Position numbers and translations under genes: made by a program. A stretch of 64,000 bases of DNA from Agelaius tricolor (taxonomy: Eukaryota; Chordata; Aves; Passeriformes; Icteridae). The notes under the pieces were generated by a model, which ran no database searches, was not told the DNA's origin, and saw only the letters and a program-made list of their open reading frames with translations. The first letter of the stretch is position 1; the number at the start of each line of letters is the position of its first letter. Shown one piece after another: positions 47,862-61,500 of this stretch. The stretch is taken from NCBI GenBank assembly GCA_023055355.1, contig JALJCS010000024.1, forward strand, positions 11,175,501-11,239,500, in the 5' to 3' direction.

Positions 47862-49290
47862 CTTTGATGATGTCAAGAGAAAATGTCAGAGCCCTTCTTG
47901 AGATTCATACAGCCCTGACTGGATCTTGCAGAGAAGAACAGAGCATCAACTCAGTGCCCTGCAGCCTGGAATCTCTCCTGGCATCTCTTGGGTCTTTATT
48001 CCATGTTGGGAAGCAAAAAGGCAGGTTCTGGCATACTCAAAGGGGCAAAGAAACTCAAATGTCTGCTTTATTGCCTGTTATCTAGCTGTATAATGAATGT
48101 TTTCTTTTGCTTTTGCATGTCACATTTGATATTGCCTCCCCTCAGCCTGGTGGGTGGTGTGCACCAGCCATGATGAATGTGGATCAAAAGAAATCCTTTC
48201 AAGCCTAATCAGTTTTATTCCTTAATTGACCTGAAGGATGCTAAAACAAATATACTAAAATTTAGCTGATAATTTTTGTTTGCGTGCTCTGCTGTGCTTG
48301 TGTTGAGGAGATTTCTTGAAACACTAAAATGTCTACTAATTCAGAAAACCATCCTTGGTTTGAAGCCTGAGAAAACAAACAAATTAGGACAATTACTGCA
48401 ACAGGAGTAAGTGCATAAATTTTGAAGCACATGGAGTACATAAATAATTTGTGCATATTTTAAGAATAATTATGAAGACATAAAACTACCTGGAAATTAG
48501 GGTAAAATGCAATATAGATATACCAGAATAGATGGCACCAGGCTATCCTGAAACTCTTCCCAGTTTTCTAGAGAAAGGCAAAGATAATAAATCTCATATG
48601 GCTTTCTGTAAACACTACATTATCATTCTTTTGTGAAATGTGCTTGACATTTCTGTAGAAGTCCTTAAATTTTAGATGGATTGATGCTGTCAGGTTTAAT
48701 TAATCAAGAACTCTCCCAGTAGCCTTCCTGCATCCCAAAGACACTATATGGAGAAGAAGTAACTCAGGCATAGAAGATGGTGTAGAGACCCAGAGAAACT
48801 GGCTTTAAGTCACAGGGTGGATCAGGTGCTTCCTTCCCCTTGTGGGTGGGTCATCACAGATGGGAACTGGTGTGAGAATGGATGGGGAACTGGTGTGAGA
48901 ATGGATGGGGAACTGGTGAGAAAGGAGGGAACAGTGGGCTGGCTGTGTTGCAAAGGAATGTATCAGGACATGCAGCAGTGGCCAAGGGAGCTAGCTCCTT
49001 GAGCATCATTCCTAGGACTGCTCATATTTGAGATCTTCCCTTGTGACTCTGACTCAGTTAAAGCTTAAAAATGAAAATTCCTGGTTGCATTGAACTTGGA
49101 TGCTTTGCCAAAACACAAGAGGGCCAGAATTACAAAAAGGAAGAACTAAACAACCTTGACCACTGTACAGCTAGAGCTGGCATGAAATTCAGAGCACAGA
49201 ATGAAAGGGTAAGGTCTTATACTCAGGGTCTGGTGGATACAAGTCTTCCTGGAAGGTCAGTGTTCCACTACAAAGCAAAGACAAAGAAGG
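47862..49290. other. Intergenic; no gene seen
   Basis: No coding exon was recognised. A 23-bp tandem (aactggtgtgagaatggatgggg type, about 2.5 copies) occurs at 48862-48919. Confidence 0.45.
48862..48919. repeat. 23-bp short tandem repeat, about 2.5 copies
   Basis: AACTGG recurs at 48865, 48888 and 48911, with GTGTGAGAATGGATGGGG between. Confidence 0.8.
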
Positions 49291-49293
49291 ACC

Positions 49294-49582
49294 TGAGAAG
49301 AAGAAGATGAAGATGAAGAAGACGAAGAAGAAGATGAAGAAGAAGACGAAGAAGAAGAAGAAGAAGAAGAAGAAGAAGAAGAAGATGAAGACGAAGAAGA
49401 AGAAGAAGAAGAAGAAGAAGAAGACGAAGAAGAAGATGAAGAAGAAGACGAAGAAGAAGAAGAAGAAGAAGAAGAAGAAGAAGAAGATGAAGACGAAGAA
49501 GAAGAAGAAGAAGAAGAAGAAGAAGAAGAAGAAGAAAAAGAAGAAGAAGAAGAAGAAGAAGAAGAAGAAGAAGAAGAAGAAG
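49294..49582. repeat. (GAA)n purine tract with GAT/GAC interruptions
   Basis: About 290 bases of GAA triplets on the plus strand, with GAT or GAC replacing GAA at regular places. The interruption pattern repeats as a 102-base (34-triplet) higher-order unit, present twice in succession, before a purer GAA stretch containing one AAA-type change. The frames through it are poly-Lys, poly-Glu/Asp, poly-Phe and similar. They are not supported as genes. Confidence 0.92.
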
Positions 49583-49589
49583 CTGGATA

Positions 49590-52500
49590 TCATTTTAAGT
49601 TGCCACGGAAAAGGTGAATGTAATTCCAGAACCTACGAGGACAAGCATTTCCAGCAGTGAAAATAGTATGGATCTCACTGGTATAAATCTCAGTGAGAGG
49701 GCCTGGAGACATTCCCCAAAGACTGTTTTAGCAGGACCACTGATGTTCCAAAAGGACCAGAAAAAGAGAGAGGCTACTGAGAGAGCTGGGGAAGGGGAGG
49801 TTAAAAGGAGATCTGTTTTCTGCCTCTGAACTCTTGTAGAAACTTCCCAGGTGAAGAGAGGAGGTATTTAAAATAAGAAGGAAGGTGGCACAAAAGCAGA
49901 GGCACATTTCCTTGTCATGAAGATACTTCAGAAAGATTCTCTTTAGTTTCTATGCTGGGTCCCTCTATGCCTTGCCTGAAAGGAGAGAAAGGAAGCAGGT
50001 TCTTGGCTGTTTGTCAGGATGCTTCAGCCAGGGAATTCTACCCAAGTCTACCCAAGGAAAAAAGTGGTTTTTGAATCAATGCTTGTATCATGCTAGTCCC
50101 TTTAGCTGACATTAATCTGTTAGGGTGGGTAAGACGATTTAACCATTAGGCTTTTGAAGCATCTTAAAATAATCCTGATTTTTGAAAATGCTGTCAATAA
50201 TAGAAGGAAAGCTGGATAGAAGTGAAAAATATCTGTTTGTATTAAATGCAGATGTCTGATCACAATAACAAAATTTCTTTTAGAGATATGACGGGTATTT
50301 TTTAACATAGGACATGTAGTTGTAATTATTTTTCTTCTTAAAGATGTACAATGGCTTTAAAAGAATAGGTTTTTGGCTAGTTATACAAGAATGAATGGAA
50401 TAAAATGCCTGAATTGTGTGCTAACACCTTCACACATATTTTCATTTTTGAATCAGATTATTGTCTTTTTCTGCCACAATAATTACAAATTCTCTGAACC
50501 ATGTAAACAGTCATTGACTATTTGGAAAAAGAAAAAATTATGTTTTGAGAAAAGGACAGACAAAAGGTCTCCAGTGCCAAACCTTCCCAGAATGAGGCAA
50601 GGAAGACATGGCTTCCCCTTCTTTACCTTTTCAGAGCATTTTTATTTATAGACATGGAAGATTTGCTAGATTATATAAACTGGTACACAGTGTGAAATTA
50701 AAGATTGTCTGTTTTTGTGGCTTTGAAACTATAATTTGTATCATGCTTATGGGTGGAGAAAATAGTGAAGAGGTAGAACAAACTGTCCACAAAATTGTTA
50801 GGTAATAGAGCTTTTCTCAAACATAATTGCAATTGCTCTAGTTCACTAGTCACAGTATTTGCTTGAACAAAATAGCAGTCTGCAATTATTTGATAGAAAT
50901 AATTGTGGCAGAGATTCTTTGCTCTGTAGACAAATCAAACTTTCCTTTTGTTATACAGCAGTTAGTTTTTGAAGCTCTGCATTACTTGGGAAAAAAAAAT
51001 CCAGTCACTGGAATTTCTTATATTCTTGTCTGTTGATGTCCACAATTAATTATAAGTGCATTCTCATCCTATCTAGATCAAGAAAAATCTAAAATTTAAA
51101 AATAGAATAAGTGACACTAGGCCCAGTAAAGGTCACAATCTTCAATCTTCATTAGGTTCTTCCTGCATTACACTTTTTTATTTCCTTAAAAATAACACAT
51201 AACAGAGGCAACTTTTCAAGGGGTGTTGGAGGGAAATTAGCCCTACAGAGACCACTGCTATAGCAGACTAGTGACAGACAGCAGAAAGGCCTGAAATCCT
51301 ACAATCCATTGAATTACAGTGGAATTTCCAAGTATCTCATGAAGTCAGTCACAGCCTTGAGGGCTCTTTTACCTTCTGCAAAGCATCAGCACTGTAGTAA
51401 CACTGCAGTAACAAGACCAAACCTCACCTTTCTATCCCTGCTTTCTTCCTGGGAGATGAAATATTGATTTAATTTTTGTCCAGTCTGCTAGAGCAGGAAG
51501 AGAGCGGATGAGAATAATTCCTCCCTGATCCTGAAAATAATAAACTAGGTGGACCTAATGCTCAGCAAAGGAGCAGTTGGCCAGTCACAAGCACAGTCAT
51601 TCATTTGTGCCCTCTTTTAGTGTCTGTCCAGAAACCCACTGCTAAGGTGGGCATTATAATTTATTTGATATGAAATCAGTGATCAACACTGGGAGGAAAA
51701 TGCTTTTGGTTTACATGGGGAAAAAATGGTTATGTGGCAAGAATCCTGCATACTGACCCACTGGGAAAGGGGTTTTACATTGCCGTACAAAATAGGTATG
51801 ACAGATTAATTAGTGCTTTGGGCATTAATTATATTAGGGTTGATAATTCTAAGATAAAAGCTGCACAAGAAGGCTGTGTATATTTTCAATGGAGAATATT
51901 CCATAACTGAAATCTGTCAGCCACTGCCACTTATTCCTTTCATGACACCATTATCTGAGTTTCATGTTTTGAGCACAACTCTGGAAGGGCAAAAGACAAC
52001 TTCAGTGGAGATAGGTGTTCTTCAAAAAGCTCAGAGTTTCTGACTCTGTCTTTTTCATGTTGTAATTTTTCATCTCTGGAGATCCCAGTTATCTCCCATG
52101 CAAAAATGGAAGGGAACTCATTCAGTCAGTGTAGTCACTTGGGTTGCCCACAATACTTTTCATTCCTGATACCAGCTAACAAAATCTCAACTGGTGGTGG
52201 CACACAGATGACAAGTGTGAGATACAAAGTGAAGAACTGAAGACCAGTTTGTGCACTTCCTGTTCCTGCATGCTTGCTTGGAGCAAGGCATTTTGCAAAC
52301 ACTGCAATGTGGCTGCAGCTTACAGTCATTGGGTTGTAAAAACCCAGTTTGAGAGACAGAATTTGCAAGAACTGGCTTGTAAATCATGAGCAGTACCCAT
52401 CCTGGGATAATCAACAGTCACCAAGACAGGTTCTGTCATAACAGATGAGCAGAAAGGGATATTGCTACAACAGCAGCTCTTGTCTTCCTAAGTAACCCTA

Positions 52501-55500
52501 ACTGCATACATGGAAAAATACAAATATTTCTAAGCAAAGAATAGGAAGTAATACAAGTTCAAGTTCTTTCTTCAATACTTTAAATGTAGCTCATCTGTGC
52601 CCTAATGAGTTGTCTGGACTCCCGATTCATGTCATTATACAGGAGCAATGTGGAGTAGGATACAATTTAGCTAGTAGCCCCAGGTCCAAAAATGACTGAA
52701 TTCAAAGCATATGTGTTTGGAATCCCCAGGCATCCCTCAAATTAAACATTATAGCATGCAAAAAATGTATCTTTTCTGTATAGAATAGCATTAACTGGAA
52801 GAGGAATATGGCCACAGGTGTCACAGTCATTAATCCCACAGCTATAATTGCCACCTGCTTACTGCAGTCAATGGTTGTATTCAGGACAGATGGTGTCCAT
52901 GAAGAATCTATTGCTTGTTTTGGAGATGTGGTACCCTGTAGTGTAGCCCATGACAACTTTAACATCAAACTAGTGTAATGTCTCTAAGGGTGTACAGAAC
53001 ACTGCAATCCCTCTTTCCAGTTTTCATTCAGTCCTTCAGAGATAAGTCTTACGGTGAAATCTCCTTCTAACATCAGCACCATTTTCAATTAACAAGCCTA
53101 TAAATATTGTCTTCCAGAACCTGAGAATTATTTGAAGGCAATTTAAGCCTGAAAATGTGTTTATTTTCTCTTTAGTGTCTTTTGCAGATGCCTCCAGGAT
53201 AATCCAGGAACAAAACTGCTGATTTATAGAGCAATACTGCATGTCACTGGTCTGATTTATTGGGTAGCCACTGTTTTGTTAGTTCAGCGAAACAAGAATG
53301 GTATTTTAGGGACCAGAAGTGCCAAAAAATATTGTTAATCATTAAAAATCTAACTTTAGGAGCAAGTTGAATTACTGAGCTGCCAGAGAAGCAGAGTTAT
53401 GTCATGTCCTTTTTTGTTATGGGCAGCTGTTAGATTAGAGAACCACAGAGCTCCAAGGTTAGAGTTGGATCACATGTGCCTGTCTCTATGCCTGTCTCAA
53501 GCAGGCTTGAAGGTCCAACTGTAGGTTTGCCATTGTTGTGACATGTTCTGGCATTCTGTCACACTCCATTTTATGCATCCTCTGTTCCAGCTATGAATAA
53601 GTTGCAAAATGTGATACTCTTCATAAGCAAATCCCTTTTCTATGGATTATATCTGAGAGAGTAGATGTGATTATGTATGAATTCTCTATTTGCTAAAGAG
53701 GTTTGATTTGATTCAATTTTTTTTCCAGACTATTTTATTTTTCTGAATCTCAGCCTTTAAATAACAATCCTCTTTCATGTCTTTATTGGTCATGATATCT
53801 AACATTCTCTAAATGTACAAACCAGAAGCTTAACTTTTTTAATGATTAGCATTATAGCTGTCAATCTTGCACTTGAATTTGGTACAAGTATCACAGTAGT
53901 ATAATTTCTCAGAGAGATATAAAAACCCCATCCACAGTTATTATGTTAAACTTTTTAACTCATTCTATAAGCTTTCTTCATACAGCTCTAGAAATATTTT
54001 CACACTTATCTTAATTTTCCCTGTTTCACATTTTTAGTACTTTCAGTTTTCTAAGAACACTGATTTCTTAACAATTTTACACACTTATTTTAAACAGTAA
54101 CCAGTTGGGGAGGGTGGCTTGTTTAAGTGCATATATATACCTCTCCATAAAGTGATATATCTGGTCATCAATTGCTCTCTATATAATAACTGTATGTATA
54201 TATCTCTCTCTGTAATGTCTGTTGTGGGTTTTCATCTCTATGTAATTGATTCAGTATTTTCTCCCATTTGCTTGTTTACTACTGTTTCTAACATTACTCT
54301 GTGTAAGCCAGTTTATCTGCAATTTTACTTTTCCCTGCTTGAGTAAGAACAGTAGGTGACTGCAAGACTGATTTCATTGTCAGTCAAAACAACAGTAGCT
54401 ATAATTATTTTCTAAGCATATATTTACTGTTTGTTTCCATGAGTCTCATTCTTGATCATGCAAACATGTGTTATTGAATTTCATGGGTAGATTAATTCAT
54501 GTCTTTACTTCCCTGTGTATTGTGGTGTGATCAGAAATTACAAAACTCCACGCATGTTTAATTTTTGAAAGATACCCTAAAGCAATTTGGAGGAGTTCAG
54601 TCTTTTTATCCCCATTTGACACTTGGTGGTACAATATGTTTCTGTCATGAAGAGAATAGAAATTACACAAAAGAAATTTTTCTACATAGCATTTTCTGTA
54701 TTTTGATGGGATTTTTTTTCACTGTATTGTTTTAGTTGGTCAAATCTCCACCATATGCAGAATAATTATTACCTGCATGAGTTATTTCTGAGACTCTCAA
54801 CTTGAGATTTGGAGATATGTTTTGGTGCATAGGGTTAGTTGTCTCTGAGGGACTCTAATCAGTAATTCCTAGAAGGATGTATGGTTTCTTGATGGGTTGT
54901 TTTCTGCATTAAGATACCTGTCACCTTCTTACACATTGCTCCTTTTTCTGGTGGTATCTAAAAACAGTTCAGATATTCTTGGGGGTGACATAGGGCCAGC
55001 AATGAAGTGATTTGCTCAAGTGCATCACCAAGTCAAGTCCATAAGAGAGGTAAACAGTTGCCAGGATACCTGTGCATAGAGTCCCAATGAAGGGATTGCA
55101 CAGCCTGCTTTAAATTTGCATGGGTTACTATAAATATTTTAAACCCTGAAACCAACCAATTCTTTTTTCAAGAATAATTGCCATGGATGTTAGTGTACAT
55201 TTTCAGGTAGGTGCAGTAGATCCAGCATTATGCATTTATATTTAATTTCTTCCCATTTAAAGGATTGTTCTGTAAAATTAACAACCCTCACACTCAAGAT
55301 GCCAAGGCAGTTTTCCCTGCATAATTGAAGTCGTTGCCAGAGAAATGGCAAAAGAAACTTATAATTTTGTATAGCACACTAAAATGCAGGCTCACAGCTG
55401 TCTATACTAAATGCCTGATGCTGTCTCAGCCCTAAGTGTCCTAGGAGAGAAAGTGAATAATCACCTCATACACACATGAGCCCTGTTTCAGAGTTTCACT

Positions 55501-58500
55501 CTGGTACCAAGCATCAGCAACCACGGTGCCCACGCCCCCTTGCACTAGGCTGACAGTGCCCTGCTGCAGAGTGAAGAGCTCATTTTTCAGGCACTGCTTG
55601 CCCAGTGTTGCCATCCATGTGTGTGAGCTACCTGCACTGCTCTGAGCTGCTCATTGCCAGCATTGGGCACACCTGGGGCACATTTTCCTCTGTGGTCTCT
55701 GGACAGTAGTACTTCTTAAATGGCAAGTCCTGATGCTCTGAGGCTCCTGGAGGGACTGACAGATAATTCTGAAGTTTAAAAAGGTTACAAAAAGACAGAT
55801 ATGTAATTTTAAGAAATTGCGGTCAGTGTTTAGGGGTCTCACAAGGGCAGAGGATCAATAAAAATTTTAATTATCTGAAAAAGCTAGAATAACTCGAAAG
55901 AGCATTGTTTCCTCTTGTCCTTTTTCACCCCACATTTTGGGGAGGTTTGCACTCTGCTCTAAGCCACATCCTTTATGCAATACTGACACTAAAACAATTG
56001 CCATTTTGAACACAGGCACAAGATGCACTGAGATGGCATTTCAGCAGTTATGTGCCTTCAGCAGCCAGCAATCCCCCCTGATCAGGCTTTACCACCCAAA
56101 CCATGGTCATGCATGATACAGCCAAGGGACACACAGGGCAGCTCAGTCTTGATCCAGAGGCAGTGGTGGCCAAGGGATGCAAATGCTGACCAGGAGGGTG
56201 GGACTGCAGGCTTTGGCAAGTGAGGCTGCCCTGCATGAAATTGGTTTCACCTCAGGAGATGCAATGGAAAGAGGAGACCACCTCACAGGGCAGACCACCT
56301 CTTGACTTAAGATTGATTGTTGCACTACAATAACATCATATCTGCACCTAAATGTTCAAGTATTTCAGATGTTCTTCCAGTTGATTGCAGCATCTGCACA
56401 GTCAAGGTCTGTGAAAGTCACCCTGCCAATTAGTCTTCCAGAGCTACTCAGGTGGCTCAGCTACCTGCCTATGGCATGGCAAAATAATGCAGGAGGATGT
56501 AGGAGAGGGCTGAGCTGCTTGTGATTCTTTTCTGTTCTTCTGCCACTCTATTGACATTTAGCAATAAACCAGCTTTCTGTGCCTTGTAGCAGCATGTGTG
56601 AGTTCTCCACAAAGATTACGTGAGTGGTTTTTGAAACATGCTCTTTCTGTGTCATATTGAGGCCACAGCATATGATCATTCCCTTTCTGCTAAAGGGAAG
56701 GTAAGTAAACAACCACAGAAATACGAGAACTGAAATGCTGAGAAATCCACCCATGGCACACAAGGATAATAAAAGCAGAAATATTGTCCCAAGAGTGATT
56801 ATTATTCAGACAATTTACAAGAAATCTGCTATAAAGTTCAGTGTGTAAGTTATTTTCATTTACAGGAATAGCAGGCTGAGCCTTTAGAAAATAGCTCTGA
56901 ACTAGGCTGCATCATTGTCTGTAGTAAAACCAGCTGGTGGATCTCAAATTTGGTATTTTTGTTTCCCACAGCTTCAACATTTATGACTCTTCCTGATACT
57001 AATATATGCAATTCAGGTTTCATTTCTGTGCTGAAAATAGATATTAAAATGACATCCAGGAGGCATTGGTTCATTGCCTTGAGACTTGCAAGAAAATAGT
57101 TTAAAAAGCAGTCTAACAAGGGATCTAGCTTTCACGTCCCTCCCATTATCTGAACAAAATTCTCCTTAATTAATGAAATATTTGAATTAAACACAATATT
57201 GACAAGGCTCATTGTAATTCATAAATTTTGGCTGTCAAAGAGGATCCACAAGATGAGGAATATTAGGCCAAAAATTTTGGTGTTTTTTCAGAATAAAATT
57301 GCACTACAACCACTACAACAATATCTTATCATTGAGTTTTCTAGCCAAATCCACCCACAGTCCTATGAAAAGACAGGGATTAGATTTCAAAGGCTATAGA
57401 GGCACCCTGACTAGTCTGGACTTGAAAACAGGATGTAAGTCATGTAAAAGGAAAGACGCACATTGTACTAATAAATTCTACTATTCTGAAGTGATTTAGG
57501 TCAGACAGAGATTATCTTTCACTGTTCAGTAGCATGTTAATCTCACTATTTGTTTTTTGTGAATTCATAGGTATAACTGTGAACTAGAATACTGTCCTTG
57601 AATAAACTGAAATCCTGGACAATTTTACAGCATTTTTGCTGAGTGTTGCAGTGTAAAAAGTCCACTGAGTGTTGTAGATTCCAGAAGAGTTGGGGCATTA
57701 TAGAAAAAGAATTAGGCTAACAGCCATGCCCAAGAAAATAAGGACAAATTTATCCTGGATAACTCTGAAAAATCAGTTCATGTAAACATTTAACCTTATG
57801 TGAAATGATGCTCATTACTGCCTTGTAAATGGTGCTGTTTTAAGAAATGGCTAATCAATAGCTGTCCAGAAGGCAGAACTAGAATGGGTTCCAGATGGGC
57901 TGAGGGTAGGTCCCAGTTTGGAGGAACTGGTCTTGTTTGTCAACTGCATTAAATACTGAAAATGTTTATTTATTGGTAAAGAATGATGTAGAAAGATTTG
58001 ATTTGATGGCACTTCTCCAAGCAAGTTTTACAGAAAGGAAGAACATTTATTTCAATTCTTGTCAAAGCTCAGAATGAAATGGACCCATTTAGCTTTCTGT
58101 TTTCCATTAAGGTTAAAATGGCACCTCTGCTAAGTTATTGAATTATTTCTACACAAAATCTCCATTTCATCAAAGTTCAAATGTGCCAACAAGGGAAGGA
58201 ATTCAGTATTTATCAAATGAAAAACTAAACTGACACATTCATGAAGGACTTAACCTATAAAACATGAAGGTTTTATAGGTGTTACTCTAACTTCTACCTT
58301 GACTTTGCCCTCTTTTGATAGAAGAAATTGATATTTAGGTATAGATATTAGCCAGAAATGCCCATCCAAGTTTTTAACTTGCCATCTTTATTAAAGCTGG
58401 TAATTATTTGGCAACAAAGGAGATGGCTGCTGTTTCCAGCTGGCATTTTAATAAAGCATTATTAGAGTAACTGAAGGACAGCTATTGCATCTGAAAATCT

Positions 58501-61500
58501 TTGCTGCTATTTTAGCAGGCTCCAGAACAGCTGTTAATGCATCACATCCTGCTGCTGCCAGGACAAGGCCATTTCCTGCCAGAAGTAACAAAGAAGTAGC
58601 TCAGGCATGATATAAATCTTATAAATGTTAGAATAATCTAATATCAGCCTCTACAATTTACATTTTATAATCACTATAAACATCATTCAGTGTCTTAAAA
58701 GTTGTGTTGCTTTGTCAGGAACTCTTACCAATATGAAGTATCTGCAAGTCTCTGGGCAAAGGAACAACCTCCCTTCAGTGTGATATCTGTGGCCTCCACA
58801 GACCTACTGATCTCTGCTACAGCTGCCACTTGAGTTGTGATGCTTAACTGGATCTTCTTGACCACCTCCCCAAATGCTGTGTTCTGTTTCTGCTTCGTTT
58901 GGCATTACTTTTAGATTTGTTTTTCACTGTTTCAATAGTCTGTAATTAACTGCAAATTTTGCCTCATGCTTGAGCCATGTTTGGTGGAGTTGGGGAGTAA
59001 ACAAATGACTTGTTATACTGACTTCTCATTCCTGTTTCCTCTTAGAGGAAGTAACTGAAATCACTGTTTTACTTCCCACACCTCAATCAGTGACTTAAAT
59101 TGAGGTAACTTTCCGCAGCTGTGTCCTGACTGCAAATGTACATTAATTTGACATTTTGTCCTCATCAAGAAGGTTTTCAGTACTCAATCTTTATTTAATA
59201 GCAATCTTAAATTCTTTTTCAAGTGCACTGCAGCTTCAGTTTAATCACTTGGACAGAACTATGGCTAAGGTTTGGTTCCCTTCCAAATAAAATAGATTCC
59301 TCAGGCTCTATTCTTGCACTGGTCTGACACGTTGAATGCAACTGGTTGTTATTTACAGCTGGCTGACAGCTGCAATACATTTGTAGCCTTCACTATTGCA
59401 GTGTATTGCTGGCAGGAAACTTTTAGCAAGGAGCACAGCTGGAGCCATAACAAAATGGTTCAGTGATTCTGTTAACACTCAGTGCACTGCATCTCACCTC
59501 TCAGTGTTCAGCCCTGCCCTGGGAGCTGATGGAGTAGGGCTGGGCAGCATCACCAGAGCAGCAGGAAAACCAGGAAAATAGGAGAAGACAGACAACTAAA
59601 AGTATGGGTTCAGACTGCCACTGTCCTCCAAACTGCCTGGAGTGGAAGGAGGACACAGGTAGAGGTGCAGGCATGGAGCATCCTCCTGGCCCACTACCAC
59701 TCTGCACCATTTCTCCTGCTGTTTTTCAAATTATAATATTTGTGTAATTTTATTTATGCTATTCAAAATACAAGGTAAAACCCAGGGGGATTTGGCTGTG
59801 TATTGACTGGATATAACCTTCATCCTTTCAAATATTTTTCCTATGATTAGCATGCAGTTTATAAAGTATTACTGTATTCTTCTTATGAACTACTGGAACT
59901 TTGGTGCTGTTTCTTCAATATAAAGCATTTGATGGATTTTGTCCTATTTAACTGTCTCTTTTCAAGAAGTCATTTCTCTCATCTACGCAAAAAAGGCTAA
60001 ACATGATAAGAGCACCTGAACAATAATGTTTCTTAGATTTTGTTTTTGTTCTGAAGTAGTTCATTCAACATTAAGAAATGTGAGACAACTGTCATTTCAA
60101 TTTAACACAGTTCTTTTCTCTTTTCTTTTGTCCATTATCTTTCTTTTATATACCCCTGTTTGAGGCATATGCTCTGTTCTTTTGGTTATATGCTTAGTTC
60201 AGTTTTTAGTTCCAGCTCAAATAAGATGCAATGGGAAGTTTTATCTTGGTTATATACCATATATCTTGATATATTTTTGTATGCCTTTAGCGTAACTTGA
60301 GCTGTAAGAACTGTTCCTTAATTAGAACAAGTTTTTTGCCTTCATTCCAATTTCCTATTTTGCTTTTTGTTGTGTTTTAACATTGTGAGCTTAGAGAGTA
60401 GTATAATTCCATTAGATGTCTGAATTCCATTTCCAATGCTGTTACTAAGTAGCTGTATTATTTAATGCTTATATGCACTTCTTTTAAACAGGTGACAGGA
60501 AAAGTATTAAAATCATGACTGCCTAGTGCAATTAACTTGGTAATGACTGTAATAATGATTACTGGATAGAAAGCATGAGAGGAATTCCTAATGCTTTCTA
60601 ACAATTAATGAAAAAAGTGTGCCAAGCTATATGAAGAAGTGACAATTGCTTAAAATACCCTGGGGACTGCTGGGTGTCAGGCACAGTCCTCAGTGTGTTA
60701 CATCTTTCTTGACTCATATGATTCTAGATCTCAAACTGATTTGAGCAGCTTTTGTGGAAAAACATATTACCAGCTGAATATCCCAAAACAACTTGCTGGG
60801 ACAAAATGTCCTCATTGAAAATTTCACTTTCCTACTTTTAAGGGCAAAAGTTGTGTAATATTATCCAAAGGCTGATACCCTGTTTCACTTAATTTAGATT
60901 AAGATAAGTGGTGTGGAAAGTATTTGTTTACAACTTCACAAACACCCAGGACAGCGACACAGTTATGAGTAGTCTTATAAATGACATCAGTGAAAAAAAT
61001 AAATTGTTCTTTTATATTTTCATACCAAAAAAGTAAAAACAAAAAAAAACCCATAAAGTCTCTAAGCTGGCCCACACAATCAGGAACCCCTCTCTTCATC
61101 CAGGTTTTATGTCAGGGGTTGCATTTATCAGAAAAAAAATTTTTATTGGTCCCTTTCTGGAAGTTCTCCATCTCTGACATCCTTGGAGATTGGTGTGACA
61201 CTTCTCCCCTAAACTAAGGACTTTCTCACCCCTTTCAACAGAGCCCATTTATTCAGATACATCCTGCACTTTATTGTTCTATTATGTTGGTTATTAATAA
61301 AAAGTAAAAATTCCCCAGCCTGTACCTGGTGAGCTATGAAATTTGTGTATTTGACAGGCATCCTTAATACAAAGATGCAAATGAGATTCACACAGGCAGG
61401 GCATCACTGGCCTGAGAACAAACAATGTAGGAGGCCCCTACTTTGAGGTGATATTTGCATTGTGATGACTGAACTCCAGATTCTATCTTTCAAAGGTGAG

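Noticed and set aside
49189..49660. Poly-Phe (minus) and poly-Lys (plus) open frames
   Set aside because: Both are translations of the GAA microsatellite.
53446..53540. Possible CR1 3' end trace
   Set aside because: Only scattered short matches to the remembered consensus; too weak to annotate.
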